Of a DNA stretch of 64,000 bases, positions 55,529 through 64,000 are shown in pieces. The position numbers and the translations under genes are program-made. Source of the stretch: Gracilimonas sp. Lineage in GTDB: Bacteria > Bacteroidota > Rhodothermia > Balneolales > Balneolaceae. Within the stretch, counting starts at the first letter, position 1; the number at the start of each line of letters is the position of its first letter. The stretch is from assembly GCF_017641085.1 (NCBI RefSeq), contig NZ_JAEPPI010000001.1, positions 1-64,000 of the forward strand, read 5' to 3'. The notes beneath the pieces were generated by a model. It worked only from the letters and a program-made list of their open reading frames with translations, did no database searches and had not been told where the DNA came from.

Positions 55529-57577
55529 ATGAGTAAGAAAGGATTTACCCCGTTTGTTTCTGCCGAAGACGACCTTCCCCAAATTACCGTCAAAGCCGTT
55601 GTGCTTGGTTTTGTTTTATCAGCAATCCTGGCCGGCGCCAATGCTTATTTGGGCCTAAAAGTAGGAATGACGGTGTCCGCTTCCATTCCCGCAGCCGTTA
55701 TTTCGATGGCAGTGTTGAAGCTGTTTAAAGAGTCTAATATCCTCGAAAACAATATCGTGCAAACGGCAGCATCGGCAGGGGAATCGCTGGCGGCAGGGGT
55801 TATTTTTACCCTTCCGGCACTTATTCTACTAAAGTACTGGCTGGATTTTCCATTTATGGAAACGGCGGCCATCGCGATGTTTGGCGGGATTTTGGGGGTT
55901 CTGTTCACCATTCCATTACGGCGAGCTTTAATTGTGGAAAGCGAACTACAGTTTCCGGAAGGGGTAGCTACGGGTGAGGTTCTGAAGGCAGGAACCGAAG
56001 GCGGAGCCGGAATTAAAACGATTATTCAAGCGGGTGTTGCCGCTGCATTGTTTAAGCTTAGTCAGACCGGGTTAAAGGTTTTTGCAGGATCTGTAGGTGG
56101 TTCGGTCAAGGCCGGAAAGTCTATTTTTGGGATGGGTGCCGATTTATCGGTGGCGCTCTTAGCGGTGGGTTATATCGTTGGACTGAATATTGCGGTGCTG
56201 ATTTTTGCAGGAGGTTTGATTTCCTGGCTGTTTGGAATCCCGATTTATATGGCAGTTACAAGCCCGGAAGAAATTTCAGCTATTGTGGGCGCTGCTGAAG
56301 GCTATGATGCCGCTCTTGCCATTTGGAGTCAGAAAATCCGTTACTTGGGTGTGGGCGCTATGGTTGTTGGTGGTGTATGGGCTCTTATTTCTCTGGCCAA
56401 GCCACTGGTGGACGGGATTAAATCTTCCATGGCAGCAGTGAAGGAGTTAAAAAACAACGGAAGCGGTAATATTCCCCGCACAGAACTGGATACTCCAATC
56501 AATATTGTTGTGTGGGGAATTTTAGGGTTATCTATCCCGATTTTTATCGTGTTTACCTACGTGATTGATATCGAGCATCTGGCTGTGAGCGGGGGAGCTT
56601 ATTGGACGGCCATTACATTCGGAGTGGTGTTTTCGCTGTTTGCAGGATTTTTGTTTTCATCGGTCGCCGGGTACATGGCCGGTTTGGTGGGCTCATCCAA
56701 TAACCCGATTTCAGGGGTGACTATAGCTACTGTGCTTGCTACGTCTCTGTGTTTGCTGGCGATTTTGGGAAGTCAGGTTGACTTCACCGCTGATATGGAA
56801 AAAGCAACCACAGCTGCTGCGGCAGCAATTATTGTTGGAGCCATGATTGCCTGTGCTGCGGCCCTTGCCGGGGATAACCTTCAGGATTTAAAAGCCGGAC
56901 AGCTGGTGGGAGCTACTCCTTACAAACAGCAGATTATGCAGGTTGTGGGTGTGGTAGCTGCTGCTTTGGTGATTGCACCTATACTCAGCCTTTTATTTAA
57001 TGCCTATGGCCTGGGCGGTGTTTTCCCGCGGGAGGGGATGAATCCCGAAGAAATGCTGACAGCTCCACAGGCCACGCTGATGCAGTCGGTAGCTGAAGGC
57101 GTGTTTGCGCGAAACCTGGAATGGGGGATGATTATCATTGGAGGTCTGATCGCTGTTGCGATTATCATTCTGGATCAGATCCTGAAACGAAAAGGAACGG
57201 AATTCAGAACGCCGGTTTTGGCCGTGGCGGTTGGTATTTATCTGCCGGTAGAGTTATCGGTTCCTATTTTTTTAGGAGGAATGATTGCCTGGACGGCAGC
57301 CCGCTTTGTCAAAAATCGTGCTATTGAAAATGGGGAAAGTCCCGAAGAGGCAGAAACTACAGCCGAGCGTAAAGGCTTGTTGTTTTCATCCGGGTTGATC
57401 ACAGGTGAGGCTTTGATTGGTATTATTCTGGCTATCCCCTTTGCTTTATTCGAAAGCACGGACGCCCTGCGCATTATGCCGGAAGGTTTTGGCTGGTTAA
57501 CGGATGTGTTAGGTGTGGGAGCGGCTGTCTGCTTCATGATCTGGCTGTACAAAGTGGCCGTGAAGAAAGGAGAATAG
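55529..57577 (+). CDS. OPT family oligopeptide transporter
   Basis: The 682-residue protein has about 14-16 membrane helices and OPT motifs: NAYLGLKVGMTVSASIPAAV near the N-terminus, SELQFPEGVATGEVL, and internal SSNNPISGVTIATVL. It probably imports small peptides by proton symport; the substrate cannot be predicted. It is convergent with murI. Confidence 0.9.
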   Translation: MSKKGFTPFVSAEDDLPQITVKAVVLGFVLSAILAGANAYLGLKVGMTVSASIPAAVISMAVLKLFKESNILENNIVQTAASAGESLAAGVIFTLPALILLKYWLDFPFMETAAIAMFGGILGVLFTIPLRRALIVESELQFPEGVATGEVLKAGTEGGAGIKTIIQAGVAAALFKLSQTGLKVFAGSVGGSVKAGKSIFGMGADLSVALLAVGYIVGLNIAVLIFAGGLISWLFGIPIYMAVTSPEEISAIVGAAEGYDAALAIWSQKIRYLGVGAMVVGGVWALISLAKPLVDGIKSSMAAVKELKNNGSGNIPRTELDTPINIVVWGILGLSIPIFIVFTYVIDIEHLAVSGGAYWTAITFGVVFSLFAGFLFSSVAGYMAGLVGSSNNPISGVTIATVLATSLCLLAILGSQVDFTADMEKATTAAAAAIIVGAMIACAAALAGDNLQDLKAGQLVGATPYKQQIMQVVGVVAAALVIAPILSLLFNAYGLGGVFPREGMNPEEMLTAPQATLMQSVAEGVFARNLEWGMIIIGGLIAVAIIILDQILKRKGTEFRTPVLAVAVGIYLPVELSVPIFLGGMIAWTAARFVKNRAIENGESPEEAETTAERKGLLFSSGLITGEALIGIILAIPFALFESTDALRIMPEGFGWLTDVLGVGAAVCFMIWLYKVAVKKGE

Positions 57578-57591
57578 TTAGCTATAAATGA

Positions 57592-57629
57592 TCAGCTGTC
57601 AGTTTCGGGGATAGAAAATTGACAGCTGA
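57592..57629. repeat. Intergenic hairpin, TCAGCTGTC word family
   Basis: TCAGCTGTCAGTTT pairs with AAATTGACAGCTGA (9 perfect pairs, then 5 with one wobble). It fills the gap between convergent OPT and murI genes, so it may terminate both. Further variant words (CTGTAAGCTGAGAGC) follow. Confidence 0.75.
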
Positions 57630-57650
57630 ATCCTGTAAGCTGAGAGCTTT

Positions 57651-58460
57651 TCACCCCAAACTTACAACTTCAACACCGTTCAGGCTGCGGCCTAAAAACC
57701 GTTCGGCCAGTTCATGAAAACGCTGGGGGCGATCGCTCACGTAGCAACGGAACTCTCCACCGGATTCATTCAGCAAACCTAATTCATCCAGTTTGGCTTT
57801 TGCGGATTCTGCGATGGATTCTGCCGAGTCAATAATTTCAATGTTTCCATCCTTCAGAACCTTAGGAATAATGTCCTTAAACAGCGGGTAATGTGTGCAT
57901 CCCAAAATAAGAGATTGGATTCCGCTTTCATCAAAATGATCCAGGTAATGATGTAAAGTCTGCAGGGCCACATCGTTATCAATCCAGCCTTCCTCGGCCA
58001 ATGGGACTAAAATAGGGCAAGCTTGTTGCGTTACCGTTATGGTTGGGTCATAAGCATGAATGGACTTGGAATACGCCTGAGAGTTAACGGTGGCTAAGGT
58101 GCCAATCACCCCAACATGATCATGATTTGGCAGAGAAACCGCATTTTTAGTTCCGGCAGTTATTACGTCTAAAACAGGAATGTCGCCGGCAGCCTGTATA
58201 ATCTCTTCCTTGGCCGAGGCCGAAACTGTATTACAGGCAATCAGAATCATCTTTACGCCACGCTTCAATAAAAAATGGGTAATTTCAAGAGCATAGGAAC
58301 GCACGGTTTCTTCCGATTTGATACCATAAGGAACCCGGGCTGTATCACCGAAATAAATGATATCTTCGTTGGGTAAAGCATCAATCACGGCCTTGGCTAC
58401 GGTAAGTCCGCCAATACCTGAGTCAAAAATTCCAATGGGTGCGTTCTTTAAATCTTGCAA
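57651..58460 (-). CDS. murI: Glutamate racemase
   Basis: The 269-residue enzyme makes D-glutamate for peptidoglycan. It shows IGIFDSGIGGLTVAKAV, ACNTVSASA with one catalytic Cys and LGCTHYPLF with the second. The start is TTG (QDLKNAPIGIF). It is convergent with the OPT gene; a toxin-antitoxin pair lies upstream on the other strand. Confidence 0.95.
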   Translation of the reverse strand: MQDLKNAPIGIFDSGIGGLTVAKAVIDALPNEDIIYFGDTARVPYGIKSEETVRSYALEITHFLLKRGVKMILIACNTVSASAKEEIIQAAGDIPVLDVITAGTKNAVSLPNHDHVGVIGTLATVNSQAYSKSIHAYDPTITVTQQACPILVPLAEEGWIDNDVALQTLHHYLDHFDESGIQSLILGCTHYPLFKDIIPKVLKDGNIEIIDSAESIAESAKAKLDELGLLNESGGEFRCYVSDRPQRFHELAERFLGRSLNGVEVVSLG

Positions 58461-58569
58461 ATGAGTACCTGGTAGTGAATTATTTGTTGCCAGAAGGTAT
58501 TCAATTCTTAAATCTTAATACAAGGATTCGTAGATTGTTCCGAACAAATACCAAAGTAGTTATCAAATA

Positions 58570-58872
58570 ATGAAAATCGAAGAAATCCAAAATGATGAGC
58601 TCAAATCCGCCTGCGAAAAGTTTGGCGTACTCAGGCTCTATGTATTTGGGTCGGTTGCAGCAGGGCTGTCTGAGGACAATAGCGATATTGATTTTCTTGT
58701 TGAATTTAAAAGATCTGACTTTGCCGGAGCATTTGATCAGTTTATGGGATTGAAAAATAGACTTGAAGAAATCTACAACTGCCCTGTGGATTTGCTGACT
58801 ATGAAGAAGTTTCGAAATCCTGTATTTCATAAAGAAATTGATCGATCGAAATCATTGGTTTATGCCTCATAG
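58570..58872 (+). CDS. MntA-like minimal nucleotidyltransferase (antitoxin)
   Basis: The 100-residue protein has the polymerase-beta-type nucleotidyltransferase motif GS-x10-D-x-D: VFGSVAAGLSEDNSDIDFLV. In type VII toxin-antitoxin systems MntA transfers AMP to a tyrosine of HepT. It overlaps the next gene, consistent with a two-gene pair. It is a small mobile-type unit between housekeeping genes. Confidence 0.88.
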   Translation: MKIEEIQNDELKSACEKFGVLRLYVFGSVAAGLSEDNSDIDFLVEFKRSDFAGAFDQFMGLKNRLEEIYNCPVDLLTMKKFRNPVFHKEIDRSKSLVYAS

Positions 58873-59194
58873 TATCAGAAAGCTACTTATCGATATCGTT
58901 CTTTCCTGTGAAGAAATTACAGAATTCACGGAAGGCAAAAGGTTGGAAGATTTTCAAAACAACAGGATGCTACAGCTTGCTTTAGAAAGAGAGTTTGAAA
59001 TCATTGGCGAAGCCTTGTCGCGATTGTCAAGAATTGATGAAGATAATCTGGAACAGAAAATTCCTGAATATAGAAAAATCATTGATTTCAGGAATATTAT
59101 ATCCCACGGATATGATGTAATTGACGAATTGGCACTATGGGATTTTGTAAAGAATAAAGTTCCCGAACTGCTTGAGAAGACCAGAAATTATTAG
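58862..59194 (+). CDS. HepT-like (DUF86) ribonuclease toxin
   Basis: The 110-residue helical protein has the HepT signature R-x4-H-x-Y (RNIISHGY) near its C-terminus, the likely RNase active site and AMPylation tyrosine. The start ATG at 58862 overlaps mntA by 11 bases; an earlier TTG at 58838 is unlikely. The toxin acts on tRNA or other RNA in related systems. Confidence 0.88.
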   Translation: MPHSIRKLLIDIVLSCEEITEFTEGKRLEDFQNNRMLQLALEREFEIIGEALSRLSRIDEDNLEQKIPEYRKIIDFRNIISHGYDVIDELALWDFVKNKVPELLEKTRNY

Positions 59195-59210
59195 ACCCAA
59201 AACCTGTTTA

Positions 59211-61283
59211 ATGACATTACTTAGAATATTATTTCTGGCATTAATTCTTATCAACCCCGTTTTTGCTCAGGATATAGACACTCTCAAAGCCGATCTCGGA
59301 GATATTGTGGTAGTTGGTTATGAGGGGAACCGAAGCCTGATGGAGACACCCGGCGCCATCACCAATGTGAAGCCCGAACTTATCGGTGGATTTGATGAGG
59401 GATCTTTGCTGTATGGTTTGAATACAGTGCCCGGCGTTCGTATTGAACAGCGCGCCCCGGGAAGTTACCGGGTAGCCATACGCGGAAGTTCTCTGCGTGC
59501 TCCTTTTGGAGTCCGGAATGTGAAAATCTACTGGAATGGTATTCCATTTACGGAGCCTTCCGGAAGCACTTTCCTGAATCTTTTGGATGTGATTAATATG
59601 CAGGAAGTGGAAGTGATTAAAGGTCCGGCCGGTAGTATTTACGGAGCTGGAAACGGGGGAGCTCTTTTGCTGGAAAGCCGGCAGTCGAATCAAAATGAGG
59701 TGGGAGCAGGTTTGATGCTGGGTTCATACGGCATGCAGCGTTATACGGCTTATGCCCAAAATCAATTTGATGAAGGAAGCCTTCGGTTCAACTATTCCAA
59801 CCAGCATGCCGATGGATACCGGGATCAAACATTTTTCAACCGGCAGACGGCTGAGCTTTCCGGACGGTTTCAGCTGAATGACAGGCAGATCATTAAGACC
59901 AGTTTCCTGTATTCGGATCTGAACTACGGAATTCCGGGAGGTTTGACGCTGGAGCAATATCAAAATGATCCGAGTCAGGCACGGCCGGGAAACCCCTTTG
60001 TTCTGGGGAGCGTGGAATCGAATGCGAGTATTGATCAGCAATCTTTTTTAGCGGGCATTAGTCATGATGTGCAGATCACCGATGACATTTCAAATCTGAC
60101 TAATGTATATGGAACCTTCAGTGCCTTTGAAAATCCCTTCAATCTGGATTACAAAAAAGACAGCCGGAAATCGGGCGGTGGACGAACCCGCTTTTACTTT
60201 GACACGGATATCGGGGAGGTGAGAACGCGGTTTACGGTTGGGGGTGAATTTCAGGCGGCTAATTATGCGGCCCGAAATTTTGAAAATGACACCAGCAAAG
60301 TGGGCGCGTTAAACTTTGACGATGAAATTAAGATTGAATCTTCGTTGCTGTTCTTCAATACTGAAATGGACCTGCCCGCTGACTTTTATCTCACGGCCGG
60401 ACTCAGTTACAACCGGCTGGAATACAGTTTGAACCGCCTGGTTACGAATCTTCCCGGTGATACAACCGGGCTTGCGCGCAAAACTTTTGATCCGGAAATC
60501 ATCCCAAGAATTGGGTTGCTGAAGAAATTCAGCCCGGCGCTTTCCCTGCATGGGAGTATCAGCTATGGATTTTCACCCCCAACCATCGAAGAGTTCAGAA
60601 CCAATGAAGGCAGTATCGCTTTAGATTTAGAAGCGGAACAGGGAACCAATTTTGAAGTTGGGGCCCGTGGTACCGTTGTTAGCGCGCACTTTACTTACGA
60701 TGTTACAGCTTTCTATTTCAAGCTGGAAGAAACCATTGTACAGCAGCAGTCGGATCGTAATTCGACCGTTATTTTCAGAAATGCCGGGGCCACCGATCAG
60801 TATGGGGTGGAGCTGGCTGCCAACTGGCAAATGATTCGAAATCCGGCGGCCTTTCTCCAGCAACTTGATTGGAGCCTGTCGTACACCTACCACGATTTTG
60901 AATTTGTGAATTACGTGAAAGACGGAAATGATTATTCCGGCAATAAACTGACGGGCGTTGCTCCTCATACCGTTGTGTCAACGATTACAGCCCGAACGGA
61001 ACCCGGATTCTACGGGAACCTGTCCTATAACTTCACCGATGAAATTCCCCTGAATGATGCCAATTCCGTGTATTCCAACCCTTATCACCTGGTGCAGACC
61101 AAAGTGGGACTCAGAAAGGAACTCATCGACAACTGGACCTTCGATTTCTTTGTGGGGATAGACAACCTGCTGGATGAAAAGTACAGCCTGGGTAACGACC
61201 TGAATGCTTTTGGTGAACGCTACTACCAGCCGGCCGCTCCCCGAAACTGGTTTGGCGGGGTGAAGGTGAATGTTGAATTTTAA
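59211..61283 (+). CDS. TonB-dependent outer-membrane receptor
   Basis: The 690-residue protein has a signal peptide (TLLRILFLALILINPVFAQ), a plug domain (GDIVVVGYEGNRSLMETPGA, NTVPGVRIEQRAPGSYRVAI, VEVIKGPAGSIYGAGNGGAL) and a beta-barrel with an FGERYYQPAAPRNWFGGV end and final Phe. It has no N-terminal carboxypeptidase-like domain. The substrate may be a siderophore, vitamin or sugar; the sequence does not tell. ATG at 59211 is preferred to an upstream TTG that overlaps hepT. Confidence 0.92.
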   Translation: MTLLRILFLALILINPVFAQDIDTLKADLGDIVVVGYEGNRSLMETPGAITNVKPELIGGFDEGSLLYGLNTVPGVRIEQRAPGSYRVAIRGSSLRAPFGVRNVKIYWNGIPFTEPSGSTFLNLLDVINMQEVEVIKGPAGSIYGAGNGGALLLESRQSNQNEVGAGLMLGSYGMQRYTAYAQNQFDEGSLRFNYSNQHADGYRDQTFFNRQTAELSGRFQLNDRQIIKTSFLYSDLNYGIPGGLTLEQYQNDPSQARPGNPFVLGSVESNASIDQQSFLAGISHDVQITDDISNLTNVYGTFSAFENPFNLDYKKDSRKSGGGRTRFYFDTDIGEVRTRFTVGGEFQAANYAARNFENDTSKVGALNFDDEIKIESSLLFFNTEMDLPADFYLTAGLSYNRLEYSLNRLVTNLPGDTTGLARKTFDPEIIPRIGLLKKFSPALSLHGSISYGFSPPTIEEFRTNEGSIALDLEAEQGTNFEVGARGTVVSAHFTYDVTAFYFKLEETIVQQQSDRNSTVIFRNAGATDQYGVELAANWQMIRNPAAFLQQLDWSLSYTYHDFEFVNYVKDGNDYSGNKLTGVAPHTVVSTITARTEPGFYGNLSYNFTDEIPLNDANSVYSNPYHLVQTKVGLRKELIDNWTFDFFVGIDNLLDEKYSLGNDLNAFGERYYQPAAPRNWFGGVKVNVEF

Positions 61284-61343
61284 ATGATGAATGTTAAATG
61301 GAGCTTGCTCAAGCCCAATTTAACATTCAAAATTCATCATTTA
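61282..61343. repeat. Intergenic hairpin between convergent genes, AATGTTAAAT word family
   Basis: GAATGTTAAATGGAGCTT (61289-61306) pairs with AAGCCCAATTTAACATTC (61311-61328), 16 of 18 bases, with further matching flanks (AAATGATGA, TCATCATTT). It spans from the TonB receptor stop to the stop of the lamin-tail gene. Confidence 0.75.
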
Positions 61344-64000
61344 GAATTTTTTTGCTAACACCACCGTCTTCTTAAACGTCTTATTCTTTCCTTCAGCACT
61401 ATTGTAGGCTTCAAAGAGTACAATGTATATACCCACCCGGTTTTTGGAGCCGTTGTCTTTTAACCCATCCCAAATCAGGGAGCCTTCGAAGCCTGCTTGC
61501 TTGCCATCGGCCAGCTTGCGGACTTCCCGCCCATAACGATCAAAAATGCGGACGCGTAACAGGTAGTCCGGTTCTTCCAGTTTATAGTTAATGAAGAGGT
61601 TATCCTCGAAGCCATCATCATCCGGAGAAAAGGGATTTGGGGAGAAGGTGATACCGGTATTATCCGGGCCGGCTCCGGCTTGCTGAAAGATGGAGTTCTG
61701 TCGCCCCGGTGTTCCGCCACTTACAGCGGTGCTGGAGCTCCAGTTGGTTGCATCATTACTTGGTCCGTCAGGATCAATACGTTCCAGGGCCACACCGTCA
61801 ACGTCATATAGATTCGGGTTGTGCCAGCTTTCATTATAAAACACCGAGTCGATGACCGCTCCGGTACTATCTGCCAGGTAAATGGCATCCCCAGAAGAAG
61901 CCAGGCTTAAATTCGACCGGTCGGCCCGGATAAAGAACGATTCACTTTCATCTTCCAGCTCAAAATATTTGGCCAGCCGACTTTCACTGAAAACCGAGGT
62001 TTGATCTTCAGCATAAAACACAACGGTTCCGCTAGCCGGAATCCATCGGAACTCAGAAGAGAAAGGATGCACAGACCGGATCTCGTTATTCTCGTCCGGT
62101 TTATCGTGAATAAAAAACCCTTCCAGAGAAACGGCGTAATCCGCCCGATTGTAGAATTCCACATATTCGGTTTGATCGGGGAGGTTGTCATCTGAATTAG
62201 CCAGAGGGTCGAACAGAATTTCGTTAATCACCACGTTGCCTTTGGAAAGAGGCTGAGACACTTCAATTGACAGCTCCCCGGACGCATTCCCCCGGAAATC
62301 AGTTGCCTGCCCAAAAGAAATGGTCAAAGGCTCTCCGGTTGGGTAGGCAACATCCCCGATGATGAGGATATTCGCATTTTCTTCATTGTATTCAGTGATG
62401 GTGGCGGGCTCATCATTTACAGTTATTGGTCCCGTACCGGAGGAGCGAACAAATTCTGAAAAAGCCACATAGATTTTACCGTCAGTCTGCAGCCTGGCAA
62501 AAACAATTTCAGGTGGGGTTTGGTCGGGTTGATAGATCGAACTTTGTGCACCGGCGCTGCTGCCTGATTCAGAAGTGCTGGAAGCCCAGTTGCCGGCATC
62601 GTTCGATGCCGATTCAGGATCTTTTCGTTCCAGTGAAACACCGGGTTCATTTCCTCCCCAGGTCTCCTTGTAAAACAAACTGTCAACAATCATCCCGTTT
62701 TCGTCTTTGATGACTATGGCATCTTCATCATCATTCAGGGAAGGAAATCCTGAAAGATAAACCACATTTCCATCTGCTTTAGCTTTGGCAAGGGCGCTGC
62801 CTGTGGCAAAATCTTCAGAATCGGTAAGCACCACATACTCATTACTTTTGATAATGGTTCCTTCCGGAATAGTGGCGGAACCGGTGGCATCAGAAAAAAT
62901 CCAGCCGGTGAGGTTGAAATTATTGGCCGTTCGGTTGTAGAGCTCGATAAACTCTGCTGATTCTGCACTCGCCCTGCGGTATAGGATTTCATTAATAATG
63001 ACATCCCTTCGGGTAACCGGAGAAAAAACCGTGTACTCAAGATCTGCTGAAGCTGAAGTCATGGTGTTTCCGAAAATATCCCGTTGATTCTGAACGGTAA
63101 TGGTGAACGAGTCGCCACTGGATAAAGAAGTGCTCAGGACTAAGGTCACCCTGTCTCCACCATAGTTTGTCACTTCAGCAATCGATAAAGGTGAGGAGAT
63201 GGTATAGTTGAAAATATCTGTGGCTAAAGCAGAATCAATCCGTTCATTAAAAATCAGTCGAACGGAGTCAGCCGAAGCGATAAACGCACTTTCAAGTACA
63301 GGCGCTTCAGTATCCTGTTCAATCTCGTTAGCGAACCCGGGGGTGGCTTTTACTTCGGAAGGAGAGTCGCCCCAGTTTTCTTTATAAATCGACGGGAAAT
63401 CGGGACTTCTGCGCTCCAACGAAACTCCTTCTCCACCCCAGTCGGATGTATAGGTTAAAGAGTCGATCAATTCTCCGGCAGCGTTGCGGATTACAATGGC
63501 ATCGGTGCTATTATTCAATGAAGGAAACCGGCTGCCGAGAATGATAGTTGGCCGGTTCGGGAAAAGTTCGAGAAAGGAACTGTCCGGGGCAAGAATGAGG
63601 TAGGAGTTAAGGGTGAGTTCAAGGCCGGAAGCGGTAATTTCCCTGCGATTTCCCGTATTGTCATTCACCGTCCAGTTACGCAGGTCGTAGTTTTTGTTGG
63701 TTGGATTATACAGTTCAATAAACTCGGTGTAATTTTCTTCCGGTTCATACATAAACTCGTTTATAACTACATCATCCCTTCCGGCTTCGGCCAGATCGAT
63801 AAGGAAAAATTCAGCTACCAAATCCTCGGAGGTATTTCCAAACACGTCCATTTGACTGCCAACCCTGAGCTGATAGGCAGTTCCGGTTTCTGCTCTGGGG
63901 ATTTTAGCCGGGAAAGAAATTATTACCGTGTCAGGTGCAAGGTAGTTAAATGAATCAGGGCTGACTAAATTACCGGTAGTATTTGAAACGGCGGAGAAAT
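61341..64000 (-). CDS. Large secreted protein with tandem lamin-tail domains (5' end outside the window)
   Basis: The frame is open from the window end to its stop, giving 885 visible residues. It holds three lamin-tail domains (VVINEFMYEPEENYTEFIEL, VIINEILYRRASAESAEF, VVINEILFDPLANSDDN), separated by SbsA-type Ig-like domains (PVLESAFIASADSVRLIFNE; PPEIVFARLQTDGKIYVAFS). The C-terminus is an FlgD/type IX-like sorting domain (FSPNPFSPDDDGFEDN, RVRIFDRYGREVRKL, ending VVLAKKF). It is probably surface-exposed or secreted, and its ligand is unknown. Codons upstream of the visible in-frame ATG at 63851 are open and continue the Ig-like fold, so that ATG is not the start. Confidence 0.85.
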   Translation of the reverse strand, partial: FSAVSNTTGNLVSPDSFNYLAPDTVIISFPAKIPRAETGTAYQLRVGSQMDVFGNTSEDLVAEFFLIDLAEAGRDDVVINEFMYEPEENYTEFIELYNPTNKNYDLRNWTVNDNTGNRREITASGLELTLNSYLILAPDSSFLELFPNRPTIILGSRFPSLNNSTDAIVIRNAAGELIDSLTYTSDWGGEGVSLERRSPDFPSIYKENWGDSPSEVKATPGFANEIEQDTEAPVLESAFIASADSVRLIFNERIDSALATDIFNYTISSPLSIAEVTNYGGDRVTLVLSTSLSSGDSFTITVQNQRDIFGNTMTSASADLEYTVFSPVTRRDVIINEILYRRASAESAEFIELYNRTANNFNLTGWIFSDATGSATIPEGTIIKSNEYVVLTDSEDFATGSALAKAKADGNVVYLSGFPSLNDDEDAIVIKDENGMIVDSLFYKETWGGNEPGVSLERKDPESASNDAGNWASSTSESGSSAGAQSSIYQPDQTPPEIVFARLQTDGKIYVAFSEFVRSSGTGPITVNDEPATITEYNEENANILIIGDVAYPTGEPLTISFGQATDFRGNASGELSIEVSQPLSKGNVVINEILFDPLANSDDNLPDQTEYVEFYNRADYAVSLEGFFIHDKPDENNEIRSVHPFSSEFRWIPASGTVVFYAEDQTSVFSESRLAKYFELEDESESFFIRADRSNLSLASSGDAIYLADSTGAVIDSVFYNESWHNPNLYDVDGVALERIDPDGPSNDATNWSSSTAVSGGTPGRQNSIFQQAGAGPDNTGITFSPNPFSPDDDGFEDNLFINYKLEEPDYLLRVRIFDRYGREVRKLADGKQAGFEGSLIWDGLKDNGSKNRVGIYIVLFEAYNSAEGKNKTFKKTVVLAKKF

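Noticed and set aside
1-64000. Insertion sequence, prophage or integrase
   Set aside because: No transposase, integrase or capsid-like protein and no target-site duplication seen in the window.

Overview
This 64 kb window is chromosomal DNA of a member of the Bacteroidota / Rhodothermota / Balneolota group. I infer this from three things: family content (PorZ, type IX secretion C-terminal domains, DUF2851, DUF3078, DUF3667, DUF4199, a BatA-type protein), a Tgt without two of the usual zinc cysteines, and the frequent GTG/TTG starts without strong Shine-Dalgarno sequences. A marine Balneolales-like bacterium is my best guess; the species cannot be read from the sequence alone. I see no phage, insertion sequence, CRISPR array or biosynthetic island. 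Most genes are core genes.

Layout. 1-551: 3' end of a 23S rRNA, the 5S rRNA and the operon terminator. 731-8534: porZ, then an envelope-polysaccharide group (a GT2 glycosyltransferase fused to a degenerate phosphoglycosyl transferase, an intact phosphoglycosyl transferase, a DPM1-like glycosyltransferase), with tgt on the other strand. 8606-15077: a long plus-strand run with accA, a thioesterase, four small membrane or regulatory proteins, cdsA, a dipeptide epimerase and a TIGR01777 NAD-binding protein. 15245-26970: a propeller lipoprotein (minus), a BatA-like protein, a PH-like membrane protein, hflX, a CBS protein, a 998-residue TPR protein and aroA. 27168-32545: hsp20 behind a sigma-54-type promoter, dnaK, tsaD, rnhA and pyrF. 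32959-41950: a WD40-like/amidohydrolase fusion, an unrecognised gene, membrane pyrophosphatase hppA, and the prs-rplY-pth group preceded by tRNA-Gln. 41999-53390: DUF2851, YtxH-like, PyrR-like, DUF3078, a PLP decarboxylase, DUF3667, a secreted CotH/lamin-tail protein, a cupin, an ALDH7-type dehydrogenase and a SpoU-class methyltransferase. 53588-64000: PhoH-like, a small thiamine-binding-like protein, an OPT transporter, murI, a MntA/HepT toxin-antitoxin pair, a TonB-dependent receptor and a large lamin-tail-domain protein cut by the window end.

The most unusual signal lies between genes. At least fifteen gaps hold long imperfect inverted repeats built from short, slightly varied words 7-9 bases long. 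Four loci (about 15.1, 32.6, 54.9 and 55.4 kb) share an identical 17-mer, AGGTGTTAGGTTTTAGT, each with an inverted partner. Other gaps use different words (GTGATAAA, GTGTTAAC, CACGAAA, ATCCGTG, TCAGCTGTC, TTTAAAATT) in the same hairpin layout. Several sit between convergent genes and could act as two-way terminators, but others lie in divergent or same-strand gaps, so termination alone does not explain them. The dnaK-tsaD gap alone stacks three such hairpins.

How the genes fit together: the window serves envelope building (polysaccharide priming, phospholipid and peptidoglycan precursors, type IX secretion of surface proteins), protein quality control (Hsp20, DnaK), translation and RNA maintenance (Tgt, TsaD, Pth, L25, HflX, TrmH-type, rRNA, tRNA-Gln) and nucleotide metabolism (Prs, PyrF, PyrR-like).
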